A DNA stretch of 64,000 bases from the NCBI RefSeq assembly GCF_022321485.1, contig NZ_JAKOGG010000006.1, positions 62,001 through 126,000 of the forward strand, read 5' to 3'. This stretch comes from Shewanella electrica (GTDB taxonomy: Bacteria; Pseudomonadota; Gammaproteobacteria; Enterobacterales; Shewanellaceae). The notes under the pieces are model-generated. The model saw nothing but the letters and a program-made list of their open reading frames with translations, made no database searches and was not told the origin of the DNA. The position numbers and the translations under genes are program-made. Below are positions 18,201-27,718 of the stretch, in pieces. Position 1 is the stretch's first letter; every line of letters begins with the position of its first letter.

Positions 18201-18914
18201 ATGAGCTTCAACGCCTCCAGCATGCCGGTCATTCTGGCACTCGATACTTGTACTGAAAACTGCTCCGCTGCACTGAAAACCGCTAACGGCCAGTGGCATG
18301 AGCGGGTCGATGCGCCGCGTGAACATAGCCAGCGCTTATTGCCGATGGTGCAAGGTTTGCTGCAACAGGCACAGTTGAGCATGGCGGATGTGGGCTTGAT
18401 TGCTTACGGCCGTGGCCCCGGCAGTTTTACTGGCATCCGTATCTGTACCTCGATGACCCAAGGCTTGGCGTTAGCGCGTGAAATCCCAGTGATTGGTATC
18501 TCTACCTTGGCGGCGATGGCGCAGCAAGCCATTAGCGAACATGGCGCGGAGCAAGTGTTGTGTGCCATTGACGCACGTATGGGCGAGATCTATTGGGCGG
18601 CGTTTCAAGCGGTGGATGGCATGGCGGTAGAAGTGGCGCCGGAGCAGGTTGCTGCACCAGAAGCTTTAACCGTACCGTTTGAAAATGCTAAGCCGATCTA
18701 CTGCTGTGGTACAGGATTTGAAACCTATGCCGATTTGCTGCATATTAACCCACAGTTAACATTGCTCGATGCCGTGAAATATCCCGATGCCAATGCTATG
18801 CTTGCACTGGCTGAGCGTGGTTATCTCGCGGGCGAAGCAACATCAGTGGATGATTTGAAACCGGTATATTTGCGCGACACCGTGGCGTGGAAAAAACTGC
18901 CAGGGCGCGAGTAA
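18201..18914 (+). CDS. tsaB: tRNA threonylcarbamoyladenosine synthesis protein TsaB
   Basis: Pseudo-ATPase partner of TsaD and TsaE in t6A37 formation on ANN-decoding tRNAs. The 237-residue protein has the family's ILALDTCTENCSAAL start, REHSQRLLPM and the signature GRGPGSFTGIRI near residue 77. The ATG at 18201 follows AAGG. An internal ATG at 18222 would match the usual family N-terminus but has no ribosome binding site, so the longer form is listed. From memory, yoaA-tsaB-fadD-rnd lie close together in E. coli, and here they lie in the same order with other genes inserted. Confidence 0.94.
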   Translation: MSFNASSMPVILALDTCTENCSAALKTANGQWHERVDAPREHSQRLLPMVQGLLQQAQLSMADVGLIAYGRGPGSFTGIRICTSMTQGLALAREIPVIGISTLAAMAQQAISEHGAEQVLCAIDARMGEIYWAAFQAVDGMAVEVAPEQVAAPEALTVPFENAKPIYCCGTGFETYADLLHINPQLTLLDAVKYPDANAMLALAERGYLAGEATSVDDLKPVYLRDTVAWKKLPGRE

Positions 18915-18999
18915 ACTCAGCGGGTGGGCGTGAATGACTCATGCCCGCTGCCGCAACGACGATTTGTGGTAGTTAACGTGCGAATGGATTAAGACAACG

Positions 19000-19293
19000 A
19001 TGGCAATCTCACCAGTATCAATTAATAACACGCCGAGCTTAACGCAGGCGGTGGCGAGCAATCGCCCCGCGCAGCAGCGTGAGAAAGTGATATCGCCAGA
19101 AATTACCGCTGAACAAGCCACACGCTCAATCACCATTGATAGTGATGTCGTCGACGCTAAATACCAAGCGAGCCTTGAGTATGACAGCGACACCAATGCC
19201 CATTCCAAGGCCATTTCTCAATATCTGTTAACGCAACATGCCGATCAACGTGACACCATTTCCAGCATGGTGGGCGTCGACGTTTATGCCTAG
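19000..19293 (+). CDS. small conserved hypothetical protein
   Basis: A 97-residue hydrophilic protein rich in Ser, Thr, Gln and Asp, with no cysteines, signal peptide or membrane segment. The N-terminal ~40 residues look disordered, and the C-terminal half (SKAISQYLLTQHADQRDTISSMVGVDVYA) looks helical. The next gene starts inside its last codons (ATGCCTAG), so the two are probably coupled. I do not recognise a family. The ribosome binding site is weak (AAGAC), which lowers certainty. Confidence 0.65.
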   Translation: MAISPVSINNTPSLTQAVASNRPAQQREKVISPEITAEQATRSITIDSDVVDAKYQASLEYDSDTNAHSKAISQYLLTQHADQRDTISSMVGVDVYA

Positions 19294-19975
19294 TTCTTTA
19301 CCTCAAACCGCTGAGCAGCGTATTCCCGGTCGCGGTCAGTTTATTGTTGAACTGATCGTCGCGCTGATTTTGTCGCGCGCGCCATTTATCTCTACGCCGT
19401 TTAAATGGTTGGAGTGTTACTTCCACGAATTATCCCATGCGCTTGCGACCTTGCTGTCGGGCGGCCGTATGAGCCATATCGAGTTATTCAGCAACGGCGC
19501 GGGTTTATGTTTCTCCAGCGGTGGCTGGGCCACCTTTATTGGTTTTAGTGGCTACGCTGGTGCGGCAGCTTGGGGCGCTTTGCTGTATTTTCTCGCCTGT
19601 AGCCGTTATGCCGCCAAGTCGGCATATGCGCTGATGGGCAGCGGCGTGTTGGTTACCATGCTGCTGTGGGGCAGGGATGTGCTGACTATCGCCATCATGC
19701 TGTCGCTCGCCGTACTGTTTTTATTGCCGCTGAAGTTCTATCGCACCGTGATCATGCGCGGTAGTTTGCGCTTAGTGGCGCTGATTGTGTTACTCAACGC
19801 CTTATCCAGTCCCGCCGTATTATTGGGCATCAGTGAACGTAATGATGCCGCGACTTTGGCGGACCAAACGTTTATTCCTGCCTTCATTTGGGTGTTGCTG
19901 TGGTTTGCCTGCGGTCTGCTAGCGTTAATGAGCTGCTGGTGGCGAATTAACCAAGCGCGGAAAAATGTTGTATGA
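19286..19975 (+). CDS. M50-like membrane metallopeptidase
   Basis: A 229-residue polytopic membrane protein with about six hydrophobic segments. HELSH lies near residue 51, beside an N-terminal membrane region, followed by the glycine-rich patch GFSGYAGAAAWGAL. HExxH inside a membrane helix is the hallmark of site-2-type (M50) proteases. The third ligand is not obvious: the Asp in WGRDVLT near residue 130 is the only candidate. The ATG at 19286 gives an eight-base overlap with the upstream gene; a start at 19238 is possible but would overlap more and has no better ribosome site. Substrate and role are unknown. Confidence 0.75.
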   Translation: MPSSLPQTAEQRIPGRGQFIVELIVALILSRAPFISTPFKWLECYFHELSHALATLLSGGRMSHIELFSNGAGLCFSSGGWATFIGFSGYAGAAAWGALLYFLACSRYAAKSAYALMGSGVLVTMLLWGRDVLTIAIMLSLAVLFLLPLKFYRTVIMRGSLRLVALIVLLNALSSPAVLLGISERNDAATLADQTFIPAFIWVLLWFACGLLALMSCWWRINQARKNVV

Positions 19976-20011
19976 CATCAGCTTTTGCGAACATAAATTA
20001 TATAAATCGTC

Positions 20012-20908
20012 ATGTTAGACACTGACAAATCTCATCAACTGTGGCAACCTTGCGCCGCCGCTGAACCGCTGTCGTTTGAGATAGCCGGTCAGCACTATGC
20101 CGCATTAGCTTGGGGCGAGCCACATCTGCCGTTATTGGTGATGTTTCATGGCTGGTTAGACAATGCCATGAGCTTTGCGCCATTAGCCGAACAGCTACAG
20201 CAGCACTTTCGCATCATCGCTTTTGATTGGCCAGGTCATGGCTGCTCTGATTGGCGCCCGGGAAGTTATCCTTTGCAGTGGGTTGATTATCTGCTGGATA
20301 TGGATCGCATGTTGGCGGCGCTACCGCGCAAGCCGCAGGTGGTGCTCGGTCATTCACTCGGTGGCATCGTGGCAGGTGCTTACGCCGCGCTTAATAGCGA
20401 TCAGTTTGATCAACTTATTCTGATTGAAGCCTTTGCGCCGCTGCATGAAGCGCCGGAGCAAGCGCGTGGCCGTTTGCAAAAGAGTTTGCGTCAGCATCGG
20501 CAACGCGGTGTACGGGCGCGGCATTATGTTGAGTTGGCGCAACTGGTGCAGCAACGCCAACAGCTCACTGGATTAGAACACCATTGGTGTGAACTGATCC
20601 TTGCGCGTAATCTGGCTACCGATGAGCAGGGCAGTTATTGGCGTATCGACCCACGCTTACGCTGGGTTAGCCCCAGCCGCATGACTACCGAGCAGGTGGC
20701 ATCGGTGATGACCACGGTACGCCTGCCCACTTTATTGCTGTATGGCACCGAAGGTTATGCCAACGTGCAGCAGCAATTGCCGTTGGCGGAGCAGTGGTAT
20801 CAAGCGCTGACCTGCCAGCAGTTAGCAGGACATCATCACCTGCACATGACCCATGCCGCCGCCACTGCTGAGGCGATAATTCGCTACATTGCAGCGACAA
20901 AAGTCTAA
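20012..20908 (+). CDS. alpha/beta hydrolase (cytoplasmic)
   Basis: A 298-residue alpha/beta-hydrolase without a signal peptide. The oxyanion region FHGWLDNAMSF, the strand FDWPGHG, the nucleophile elbow GHSLGG (S115) and a C-terminal HHHLHMTHA (catalytic His) are present, in the layout of the epoxide hydrolase/esterase-like group. It lies 36 bases after the M50-like gene and about 190 bases before fadD, so it may belong to the upstream transcript. A lipid-linked role suggested by the fadD neighbour is inference only. Confidence 0.85.
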   Translation: MLDTDKSHQLWQPCAAAEPLSFEIAGQHYAALAWGEPHLPLLVMFHGWLDNAMSFAPLAEQLQQHFRIIAFDWPGHGCSDWRPGSYPLQWVDYLLDMDRMLAALPRKPQVVLGHSLGGIVAGAYAALNSDQFDQLILIEAFAPLHEAPEQARGRLQKSLRQHRQRGVRARHYVELAQLVQQRQQLTGLEHHWCELILARNLATDEQGSYWRIDPRLRWVSPSRMTTEQVASVMTTVRLPTLLLYGTEGYANVQQQLPLAEQWYQALTCQQLAGHHHLHMTHAAATAEAIIRYIAATKV

Positions 20909-21100
20909 TGACGGCCGCTAGGAAATTATGTGAAGATGATCAAAATTCAAACGGGCGTATGATTTCTGTCACAAGATAGAACCCAGCACCCAAGTGTGGC
21001 CAACTGAGGCTACCGGAAAACTAAAAAGATAATGGCATGTGTCCGTCGGCACTAAGCAGCAACAACAGACGGCATTGCTACCGGATATTAGGAGAGATTT

Positions 21101-22774
21101 GTGGATCTACGCTGGATAAACCAGTTACCTGCTGAGGTGCCTGCTGAAATCGATGCGGATCGTTTTCCTTCTTTAGTGGCGTTATTTGACAACGCGATTA
21201 ATCACTATGCGGATCAAACGGCTTACGTCAACATGGGCGTCGGGCTGACTTACCGCAAGTTGGAAGAGAAGAGTCGGGCTTTTGCCGCTTATCTCCAACA
21301 TGATTTAGGCTTAAAACGGGGCGACCGCGTCGCATTGATGATGCCGAACTTATTGCAATATCCCATTGCTTTGTTTGGTATTTTACGTGCGGGTTTGGTG
21401 GTGGTTAACGTTAACCCGCTGTATAAACCACGCGAGTTGAAACATCAGTTAGTAGACTGCGAAGCCAAAGCGATTGTGGTGGTATCCAACTTTGCTAACA
21501 CCTTGCAGCAAGTCATTGATGAAACACCGGTTGAGCACGTCATCATTACCGGCATTGGCGATCTGCTCGGCGTACCGAAACGCACTTTGGTGAACTTTGT
21601 GATTAAGTACATCAAGCGCATGGTGCCGAAATATCATCTGCCAAACGCAATCTCTATGCGTAAAGCGCTGCGCCATGGCGCGCGTCATGACTTTACCGAG
21701 ATACAGTTAACCGGTGATGACTTGGCCTTTTTGCAATATACCGGCGGTACCACCGGCGTGAGCAAAGGCGCGATGCTGACTCATCGCAACGTGGTTGCCA
21801 ATATTCTGCAAGCAGATGCGACTTTCTCGCCGCTGCTGGATGATGGCAAAGAGAACGTGGTCACGGCGTTGCCGCTGTACCATATCTTTGCGCTGACGGT
21901 GAACTGCTTCCTGTTCTTGCACAAAGGTTCACAAAACCTGCTGATCACCAATCCGCGTGATATTCCGGGGTTTGTAGCGGAACTGCGTAAGTTCCCATTT
22001 ACCGCCATCACTGGGGTAAACACCTTGTTTAACGCCTTGGTGGCTAACCAAGAGTTTTCCCAACTGGATTTCTCTGGTCTGAAACTCACCGTAGGTGGTG
22101 GTATGGCGGTACAACGTGCCGTGGCCGAAAAATGGCAAGCGATGACCAAAAGCAAACTGCTGGAAGGTTATGGTTTGACCGAAGCCTCGCCAGTGGTGGC
22201 TGCGTGTCCGCACAACCTGAAAGAATATAATGGCTCAATCGGCTTCCCGCTGCCGTCAACTTTGATTCAGATCCGTGATGCTGAAGGTAATAGCTTACCG
22301 CAGGGCGAAATTGGTGAATTGTACGCCAAAGGGCCGCAGGTGATGAAAGGTTACTGGAATCGACCAGAAGAAACTGCCAAAGTGATCGACGCTGATGGTT
22401 GGTTGGCCACCGGTGATATCGGCTATATGGATGAAACGGGTTTCTTCTATATTGTTGACCGCAAAAAAGACATGATTTTAGTGTCGGGCTTTAACGTGTT
22501 CCCTAATGAAGTGGAAGATGTGATTGCCTTGCATCCTAAAGTGGTGGAAGTGGCCGCTGTTGGTGTGCCGAATGATGCCAGCGGTGAAATTGTTAAGGCC
22601 TTTATTGTGGCGAAAGACAAATCTTTATCGAAAGATGAAATTGTCGCCCATTGCCGCCAGTATTTAACGGGCTATAAGGTACCAAAACTGGTAGAATTTC
22701 GCGATGAACTGCCAAAGAGTAACGTCGGCAAGATCCTGCGAAGGGAACTTCGTGAGGAAGTTAAATCCGCTTAG
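21101..22774 (+). CDS. fadD: long-chain fatty acid-CoA ligase FadD
   Basis: Activates long-chain fatty acids to acyl-CoA with ATP at the inner membrane for beta-oxidation. The 557-residue protein has the AMP-binding signature [14 protein letters not shown], the linker/adenine motif YGLTEASP, the hinge [12 protein letters not shown] and the C-terminal catalytic Lys region [11 protein letters not shown]. It starts at GTG with GGAGAG upstream; the start sequence ([16 protein letters not shown]) parallels E. coli FadD. It is directly followed by a terminator and then rnd, as in E. coli. The 5' region (20909-21100) probably holds its promoter, but I could not assign a FadR or PsrA site. Confidence 0.95.
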   Translation: MDLRWINQLPAEVPAEIDADRFPSLVALFDNAINHYADQTAYVNMGVGLTYRKLEEKSRAFAAYLQHDLGLKRGDRVALMMPNLLQYPIALFGILRAGLVVVNVNPLYKPRELKHQLVDCEAKAIVVVSNFANTLQQVIDETPVEHVIITGIGDLLGVPKRTLVNFVIKYIKRMVPKYHLPNAISMRKALRHGARHDFTEIQLTGDDLAFLQYTGGTTGVSKGAMLTHRNVVANILQADATFSPLLDDGKENVVTALPLYHIFALTVNCFLFLHKGSQNLLITNPRDIPGFVAELRKFPFTAITGVNTLFNALVANQEFSQLDFSGLKLTVGGGMAVQRAVAEKWQAMTKSKLLEGYGLTEASPVVAACPHNLKEYNGSIGFPLPSTLIQIRDAEGNSLPQGEIGELYAKGPQVMKGYWNRPEETAKVIDADGWLATGDIGYMDETGFFYIVDRKKDMILVSGFNVFPNEVEDVIALHPKVVEVAAVGVPNDASGEIVKAFIVAKDKSLSKDEIVAHCRQYLTGYKVPKLVEFRDELPKSNVGKILRRELREEVKSA

Positions 22775-22781
22775 TTACTGT

Positions 22782-22808
22782 AAAGCCGGCAAAGATGCCG
22801 GCTTTTTT
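22782..22808 (+). terminator. intrinsic terminator after fadD
   Basis: AAAGCCGGCA and TGCCGGCTTT flank the loop AAGA and are followed by more T residues (to 22808). It separates fadD from rnd. Confidence 0.92.
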
Positions 22809-22843
22809 ATGGCCGCTGTCGCAGAGTTAAACAGGAGTATGTT

Positions 22844-23962
22844 TTGCAAAAGTTTGTGTACGTTGATACTGCTGATGCATTGCAAGCATTAGTCGCGCAG
22901 TACCAACGCAGCCCATTGTTGGTGCTTGATACTGAGTTTGTTCGCACACGCACCTATTACGCGCAGTTAGGGTTAATTCAAGCCTTTGATGGCACCACCC
23001 TGGCGTTAATTGATCCGGTGGCGATTAAAGATTTATCGGCATTTTGGGCGTTACTCACCGATAGCAATATCATGAAGCTACTGCACTCTGGCAGTGAAGA
23101 TCTGGAAGTGTTTGCCCACCTTGGTCAATGCCAACCTGCGCCACTGCTGGACTCACAGCTGGCCGCGGCATTAGCTGGTATGGGCCACGGCTTAGGTTAC
23201 GCCAAGTTGGTGCAGCAGTTGTTGGGTGTTGAACTCGATAAAGGCGAATCGCGTACCGACTGGCTCAAACGCCCGCTGAGTGATGCGCAGTTGCAGTATG
23301 CCGCTAATGACGTGGATTACCTGTATCAACTGTATCCGAAACTGTGTGCTGCGTTGGAACAGCAAGGCCGTATGGCGTGGGCGTTAGAAGAAAGCCAGCG
23401 TATGACCGAAGGCCGCTTAGATGCGCCCGATTTACCACACGCCTATTTGAAAGTGAAGAACGCGTTCCAATTGACGCCAATGGAGTTAGCGGTACTGCGC
23501 GCACTGGCGGCTTGGCGTATGGCTAAGGCGATAAAACGCGATTTGGCGGTGGGCTTTGTCATGAAAGACCATACCTTGCTGGCGCTTGCGAAAAAGCAGC
23601 CAACGTCACTGAATGAACTGCTGCAATCGCGCGATCTCTCCGACCATGAGAAACGGATTCACGCCAAAGAGTTGGTTAAAGTTATCGCCAACGCCGACAA
23701 GCAAAACCTGCCGGAACCCCTTGATGTGCTGGCGTTGAAGCCCGGTTATAAGTCGGCATTTAAACTGATTAAAAACGCGATTACGGCGATTGCTGAAGAT
23801 AAACAGGCGCCGATCGAACTGCTGGGTTCAAAAAAACTGATCCATGAATATCTGGAATGGATATGGAATCAAAAGCAGGGCGCTCAGCCGTTGGTACTGC
23901 AAGGCTGGCGCGGTTCGCTATTAGCGGAAGGTTTAGCCGCGATTGAACCGCAACTGCTGTAA
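22844..23962 (+). CDS. rnd: ribonuclease D
   Basis: 3'-5' exoribonuclease involved in tRNA and small stable RNA 3' maturation. The 372-residue protein has the DEDD exonuclease motifs LDTEF (near 27), HSGSEDLEVF (near 85) and YAANDVDYLY (near 150). An HRDC region follows from about residue 205 (MELAVLRALAAWR), with a C-terminal second HRDC-like part. The start is TTG at 22844 with AGGAG six bases upstream; no ATG fits better. From memory, E. coli rnd also uses a non-AUG start, and the fadD-rnd order is the same there. Confidence 0.95.
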   Translation: MQKFVYVDTADALQALVAQYQRSPLLVLDTEFVRTRTYYAQLGLIQAFDGTTLALIDPVAIKDLSAFWALLTDSNIMKLLHSGSEDLEVFAHLGQCQPAPLLDSQLAAALAGMGHGLGYAKLVQQLLGVELDKGESRTDWLKRPLSDAQLQYAANDVDYLYQLYPKLCAALEQQGRMAWALEESQRMTEGRLDAPDLPHAYLKVKNAFQLTPMELAVLRALAAWRMAKAIKRDLAVGFVMKDHTLLALAKKQPTSLNELLQSRDLSDHEKRIHAKELVKVIANADKQNLPEPLDVLALKPGYKSAFKLIKNAITAIAEDKQAPIELLGSKKLIHEYLEWIWNQKQGAQPLVLQGWRGSLLAEGLAAIEPQLL

Positions 23963-24003
23963 CGCGGTAGTTGCATCAGCGCTAACCGCGTTGTGGGAGA
24001 CTC

Positions 24004-24030
24004 AAGGCATGTCATTACGACATGCCTTTT
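24004..24030. terminator. terminator of rnd overlapping the end of the chemoreceptor gene
   Basis: AAGGCATGTC (24004-24013) and GACATGCCTTTT (24019-24030) form a stem with loop ATTAC and a T tract for the plus-strand rnd transcript. The stop codon of the convergent chemoreceptor gene (24015-24017) lies within its loop. Confidence 0.8.
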
Positions 24031-25607
24031 GCTTTAAAGTGGTCGCAATAGGCGCGGTCTTCTTTTTGAATATGTTTAATCAGCCACGCTTTTAAGAAGT
24101 CCATCAGTTCATCACCGATATCTTCACCGGCTTCCACTCGTTTTTGAAACGCCAGCACTTGCTCCACTAAGCGCGTATGGTTGGCGCTATGGGCTTGCTC
24201 TTGCGGATATTGCAGCAGTTCAAATAGCGTTTCTTCGTATTTAAAGTGATTGGCGGTGTAATCAATCAGCCCTTGTACCACGCGTTTGGTCGACGCCGCG
24301 CCATACTTATGGTGCAGCAGGTAGTAAAGCTCGTTGATCAAGTTAACTAAGGTTTGGTGCTGACGATTGATTTCAAACAGGCCTAAATCCAAGTCCGCGT
24401 TCCACTGCATCAATTTAGGCCGCACTTTATCTTCACGCTCGATTTGGTCGCTATCCACATTAAAGCGGTGCAACAGCGAGGTGATTTCGCCCGCCATGTT
24501 ACGCACGGTAACGCTTGCCATCAGGGTTTCTTGAGTGGCAATCACGTTGTTGTCCGACTCCTGTTCAATTTCGCTCAGATAACGGTTTAATTGCTCGGTT
24601 TCTGCCAACTGCTCTGACGACAGGGTAGAGATGTTATTGCTCAGTTGGTCGAGGTCGTTGATTTGCTGATTTAAGGTGGTAAAGCTGATTTCTGCCTCTT
24701 CCGCAGCGTTAAAGGCGTTGTCGATGCGGCGCTTGTTGCTTTCCATAGCGCTGACTACGGCGTCAATCTGAGTTTGTAGGTTGGAGATTTTGCTGTCGAT
24801 ATCTTGGGTGGCGGTTTGGGTTTTGATTGCCAGCTTGCGGACTTCATCGGCAACCACCGCAAAGCCACGGCCATGTTCACCAGCGCGGGCTGATTCAATG
24901 GCGGCATTGAGCGCTAGCAAGTTAGTTTGCTCGGCAATGGTGGTGATAGTGTCAATCACCTCGCCAATGTGGGCGCTCTCGCGACTTAATTCAGCAAAGT
25001 GCGCATCAGAGCGGGAATATTGGCTGCTCACCTCTTTAAGTGTGCTTTCTAGTTTTTTCATTGCCGCAATGCCATTGCTGGCTTGGGTATTGGCGGCCGA
25101 GGCTTGTTGATAGCTCTGCTCACAATAGTCGGATACGCGCGCAGAAATAGCTAACAGTTGATGAATCGCCTGCTTAGATTGACTGACATCCTCTTTCTGC
25201 TTGATGGCGCCGAGTTTGGAAATTTCAGAGTCTTTTTGCACCGTGTTAGCCACTTTCAGCATATGGGCGCTGGTTTTGCCAAGAAAAAACACGGTGCGGG
25301 AAACGTCTTCGCCGACGCGGTTTATCGCCCGAAACAGCGAGCCGCCTAACTGACTTTGTTGGTCAATACGGGTACTCAGGTCGCCTTGCGCAAGCTCCAA
25401 CGCGGCCGCGCGCGCCTGCAATATAATCCGACGGAACAAGGTGAGCAAACAGGTGATGCCAACGGCATAAAGCAATAACAGCGACAATAAAATCCATTGT
25501 TGTTGCATCGCGAGGTAGGCGGCGATGGGAAGAAGAAAAATCACGACAATGGCACTGCCTGCCAGCGGAGAGATATTTATCACCCGCGCTAGTCCTTTAT
25601 CTAACAT
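24015..25607 (-). CDS. methyl-accepting chemotaxis protein with C-terminal hemerythrin domain
   Basis: Inner-membrane chemoreceptor of 530 residues. Two adjacent hydrophobic helices lie at about 9-59 with almost no periplasmic loop. A HAMP-like linker follows, then a cytoplasmic signalling domain whose hairpin tip carries [37 protein letters not shown]. From about residue 405 a complete bacteriohemerythrin domain follows, with all seven expected di-iron ligands: H417, H454, E458, H473, H477, H512, D517. Such domains bind O2 (or NO), so this is probably a cytoplasmic oxygen or redox sensor for taxis; compare DcrH-type receptors. The ATG at 25607 has GAGG upstream; one four codons earlier (25619) has no ribosome site. 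No che genes are nearby. Confidence 0.93.
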   Translation of the reverse strand: MLDKGLARVINISPLAGSAIVVIFLLPIAAYLAMQQQWILLSLLLLYAVGITCLLTLFRRIILQARAAALELAQGDLSTRIDQQSQLGGSLFRAINRVGEDVSRTVFFLGKTSAHMLKVANTVQKDSEISKLGAIKQKEDVSQSKQAIHQLLAISARVSDYCEQSYQQASAANTQASNGIAAMKKLESTLKEVSSQYSRSDAHFAELSRESAHIGEVIDTITTIAEQTNLLALNAAIESARAGEHGRGFAVVADEVRKLAIKTQTATQDIDSKISNLQTQIDAVVSAMESNKRRIDNAFNAAEEAEISFTTLNQQINDLDQLSNNISTLSSEQLAETEQLNRYLSEIEQESDNNVIATQETLMASVTVRNMAGEITSLLHRFNVDSDQIEREDKVRPKLMQWNADLDLGLFEINRQHQTLVNLINELYYLLHHKYGAASTKRVVQGLIDYTANHFKYEETLFELLQYPQEQAHSANHTRLVEQVLAFQKRVEAGEDIGDELMDFLKAWLIKHIQKEDRAYCDHFKAKGMS

Positions 25608-25890
25608 GGGAAGCCTCATTTTTTAAGCGTACATCAGGGCAACCCGATTATATTAGTGCAGCCCTAATGTAACCATTGTCAAAAAGGCGTATAACCTTGA
25701 TTGATTTGGAGAATTATTGTTTAAAAGTTGGTCAATAAGGGAGCTTTGACTACCGAGTAGCGGGGATGAGAACAGCGCCGATAGATCATTCGGCAGGCAT
25801 TGGACTGAAAATATTGACCGTGTGGCGTGCATGCGTCAGAGTCATATCTCTTTTAGCGGCATAGCGTTAACTAGATGATTGGATTATCAA

Positions 25891-26250
25891 ATGGGATTTG
25901 AATGGGTGCAACGCAGTAGTTACCTGATCGACCAACAGCCATTGGCGGTTACCTATAACAGACTGACCACCCGGCTGGTCATCAGCAACGGTGAAGACGT
26001 GTTGTTTTCCCGGTTAGTGATGTTTGCGCCAATTCGCTGTACCGCAGAGTTTGCTGTTAACGCAACGCACTACACACTCAAGCTGAGTTGGCTGCCCATT
26101 TGGAGCGCGAAACTGATGCGAGGCGCGGATGTGATGGTGACCGAACTATTCCCCAAACGTCGGCGTCGCTCGATCATCGTGCTGGGATATGCACTGTTCA
26201 TGCTGCTGGCGAGAGCCTCATTTATCCTTTTCGATGCGTTGACCGCGTGA
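25891..26250 (+). CDS. small hypothetical protein with C-terminal membrane helix
   Basis: A 119-residue protein (ATG at 25891; a TTG at 25879 would add four residues). The N-terminal ~85 residues are soluble. A basic stretch (FPKRRRRS) then precedes a single hydrophobic helix near the C-terminus (IIVLGYALFMLLARASFILF). This suggests a tail-anchored inner-membrane protein facing the cytoplasm. The family is unknown, and the ribosome binding site is weak for either start. Confidence 0.6.
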   Translation: MGFEWVQRSSYLIDQQPLAVTYNRLTTRLVISNGEDVLFSRLVMFAPIRCTAEFAVNATHYTLKLSWLPIWSAKLMRGADVMVTELFPKRRRRSIIVLGYALFMLLARASFILFDALTA

Positions 26251-26326
26251 CTTGTTGGTAAGCGCTTCTAGGGACTAGCTGGCTAATCGCAATGGTGTGG
26301 CAATTAATCAGCTTGAAAGCGAATAA

Positions 26327-26349
26327 GCCTGCTCCAGAGCGGAGCAGGC
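26327..26349 (-). terminator. hairpin after the hyp operon
   Basis: A perfect nine-bp GC-rich stem (GCCTGCTCC, loop AGAGC, GGAGCAGGC) lies 11 bases beyond the hypA stop. On the minus strand it is followed by an uneven T-rich stretch. It probably ends the hydrogenase/hyp transcript. Confidence 0.65.
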
Positions 26350-26360
26350 GATAGGAAAAT

Positions 26361-26708
26361 TTAGTCGTACATCAGTTCCAGTTGCATTAGCAGCATCTCT
26401 TCACCACCGCTGACTTTGATATCGCGACTCTGGCACGCAGGGCAGAGATAGGCGATTTCATCAGGGATTGAATGGGCGCCGCAGGCACGACAATCAAGCT
26501 CCAATGGTGCAATCTCCATCTCTAACTCGGCACCACGGCAGATACCATCTTCACGGAAGGTATCAAACGCGGTTTTCACTAGCTGCGGTTCTACACCGCT
26601 GAGCGCGCCAATTTTTACCGCAACGCGAGCAATGCCAGTGGCTTTGTTCTCGGCGGCCAACTCTTCACATTGGTTGATCAACGCGCTGACGATAGAAAAC
26701 TCATGCAT
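26361..26708 (-). CDS. hypA: hydrogenase nickel incorporation protein HypA
   Basis: Nickel metallochaperone that works with HypB to insert Ni into the hydrogenase large subunit. The 115-residue protein starts MHEFSIV, with the conserved His2 Ni ligand. It has the zinc site CRAC and CPAC around residues 74-95. The longer in-frame start at 26768 was rejected because HypA needs the Met-His N-terminus. It overlaps the hypE stop by one base and is the last gene of the hya-hyp operon. Confidence 0.96.
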   Translation of the reverse strand: MHEFSIVSALINQCEELAAENKATGIARVAVKIGALSGVEPQLVKTAFDTFREDGICRGAELEMEIAPLELDCRACGAHSIPDEIAYLCPACQSRDIKVSGGEEMLLMQLELMYD

Positions 26709-27715
26709 TAGCAGATCCTCGGCAGCAGCTCGCCTTGTGGAAGATCGAGGTAACGTTTGCTGCCCCATGGCGATTGCATGATCACTCGGCCCTGATGCTC
26801 GTCGGTAACTGTGCCAATGATGGCGGCATCTTGGCAGCCACAGAAGCGTTGCATGATTTCCACTGCGGCCTCAGCGGCCGCTTGTGGCAGGGCAATGACG
26901 AAGGTGCCTTCGTTGGCGAGATCCCACGGCTCAAAGCCGTAGAGTTCGCATACACCACGGACTTCGTCACATACCGCGATCTGTTTCTCTTCGATATCAA
27001 TGCCAACGTTAGCGGCTTTGGTCCACTCGTTGAGCACGGCAGCAATGCCGCCACGGGTGGCGTCGCGCATGGCGTGAATATCAAGGTTAGCGGCAATCAA
27101 ACGCTCAACCACGGGCCACAAAGTGGCGCAGTCAGAGGTCAGTTCGCTGTCTAGCTGTAAGCCTTCGCGGGCGGTGAGAATGGCTGCTCCGTGGCGGCCG
27201 ATATCGCGAGACAGAATAATGGCATCGCCCGGGCGAATGGCACTAACAGAAATGCCCGGTTTTACGATGTGGCCGACCCCAGACGTATTGATAAACAGGC
27301 CATCGGCGCAGCCTTTAGGCACCACTTTGGTATCACCGCAGACAATGCGGGCACCGGATTTTTTCAACTCTTCGGCCATGCTGTTAACGATGGTTTTCAG
27401 CTTATCAAGCTCAAAGCCTTCTTCGATGATAAAACCACAGCTTAAATATTGCGGTTCGGCGCCCATCATCGCCAGATCGTTCACGGTACCTGCGATAGCT
27501 AATTTACCGATGTTGCCACCTTGGAAAAACAGCGGGGCGACCGTGAAAGAGTCGGTAGTAAAGGCGGTGGTGCCGTTTAAATTCAGCGCGGCGGCGTCTT
27601 CTTCACGGCGCAGAATTGGGTTGTCAAAGGCATCAAAAAACAGTTTGCCAATAAGCTCTGCCATTTCGCGGCCACCGCCGCCATGACTTAATTGAATTTG
27701 GGTAGGTTTCGCCAT
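26708..27715 (-). CDS. hypE: hydrogenase maturation protein HypE
   Basis: Dehydrates the S-carbamoyl group received from HypF to a thiocyanate on its C-terminal Cys, the source of the Fe-bound cyanides. The 335-residue protein has the PurM-like start LSHGGGGREM, the ATP-binding region DATRGGIAAVLNE and the essential C-terminal end LPRIC. It lies three bases after hypD and overlaps hypA by one base. Confidence 0.96.
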   Translation of the reverse strand: MAKPTQIQLSHGGGGREMAELIGKLFFDAFDNPILRREEDAAALNLNGTTAFTTDSFTVAPLFFQGGNIGKLAIAGTVNDLAMMGAEPQYLSCGFIIEEGFELDKLKTIVNSMAEELKKSGARIVCGDTKVVPKGCADGLFINTSGVGHIVKPGISVSAIRPGDAIILSRDIGRHGAAILTAREGLQLDSELTSDCATLWPVVERLIAANLDIHAMRDATRGGIAAVLNEWTKAANVGIDIEEKQIAVCDEVRGVCELYGFEPWDLANEGTFVIALPQAAAEAAVEIMQRFCGCQDAAIIGTVTDEHQGRVIMQSPWGSKRYLDLPQGELLPRIC

Positions 27716-27718
27716 GAT

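Noticed and set aside
18920-18950. Terminator after tsaB
   Set aside because: There is a hairpin with a wobble pair, but no T tract, so it was not listed as a terminator.
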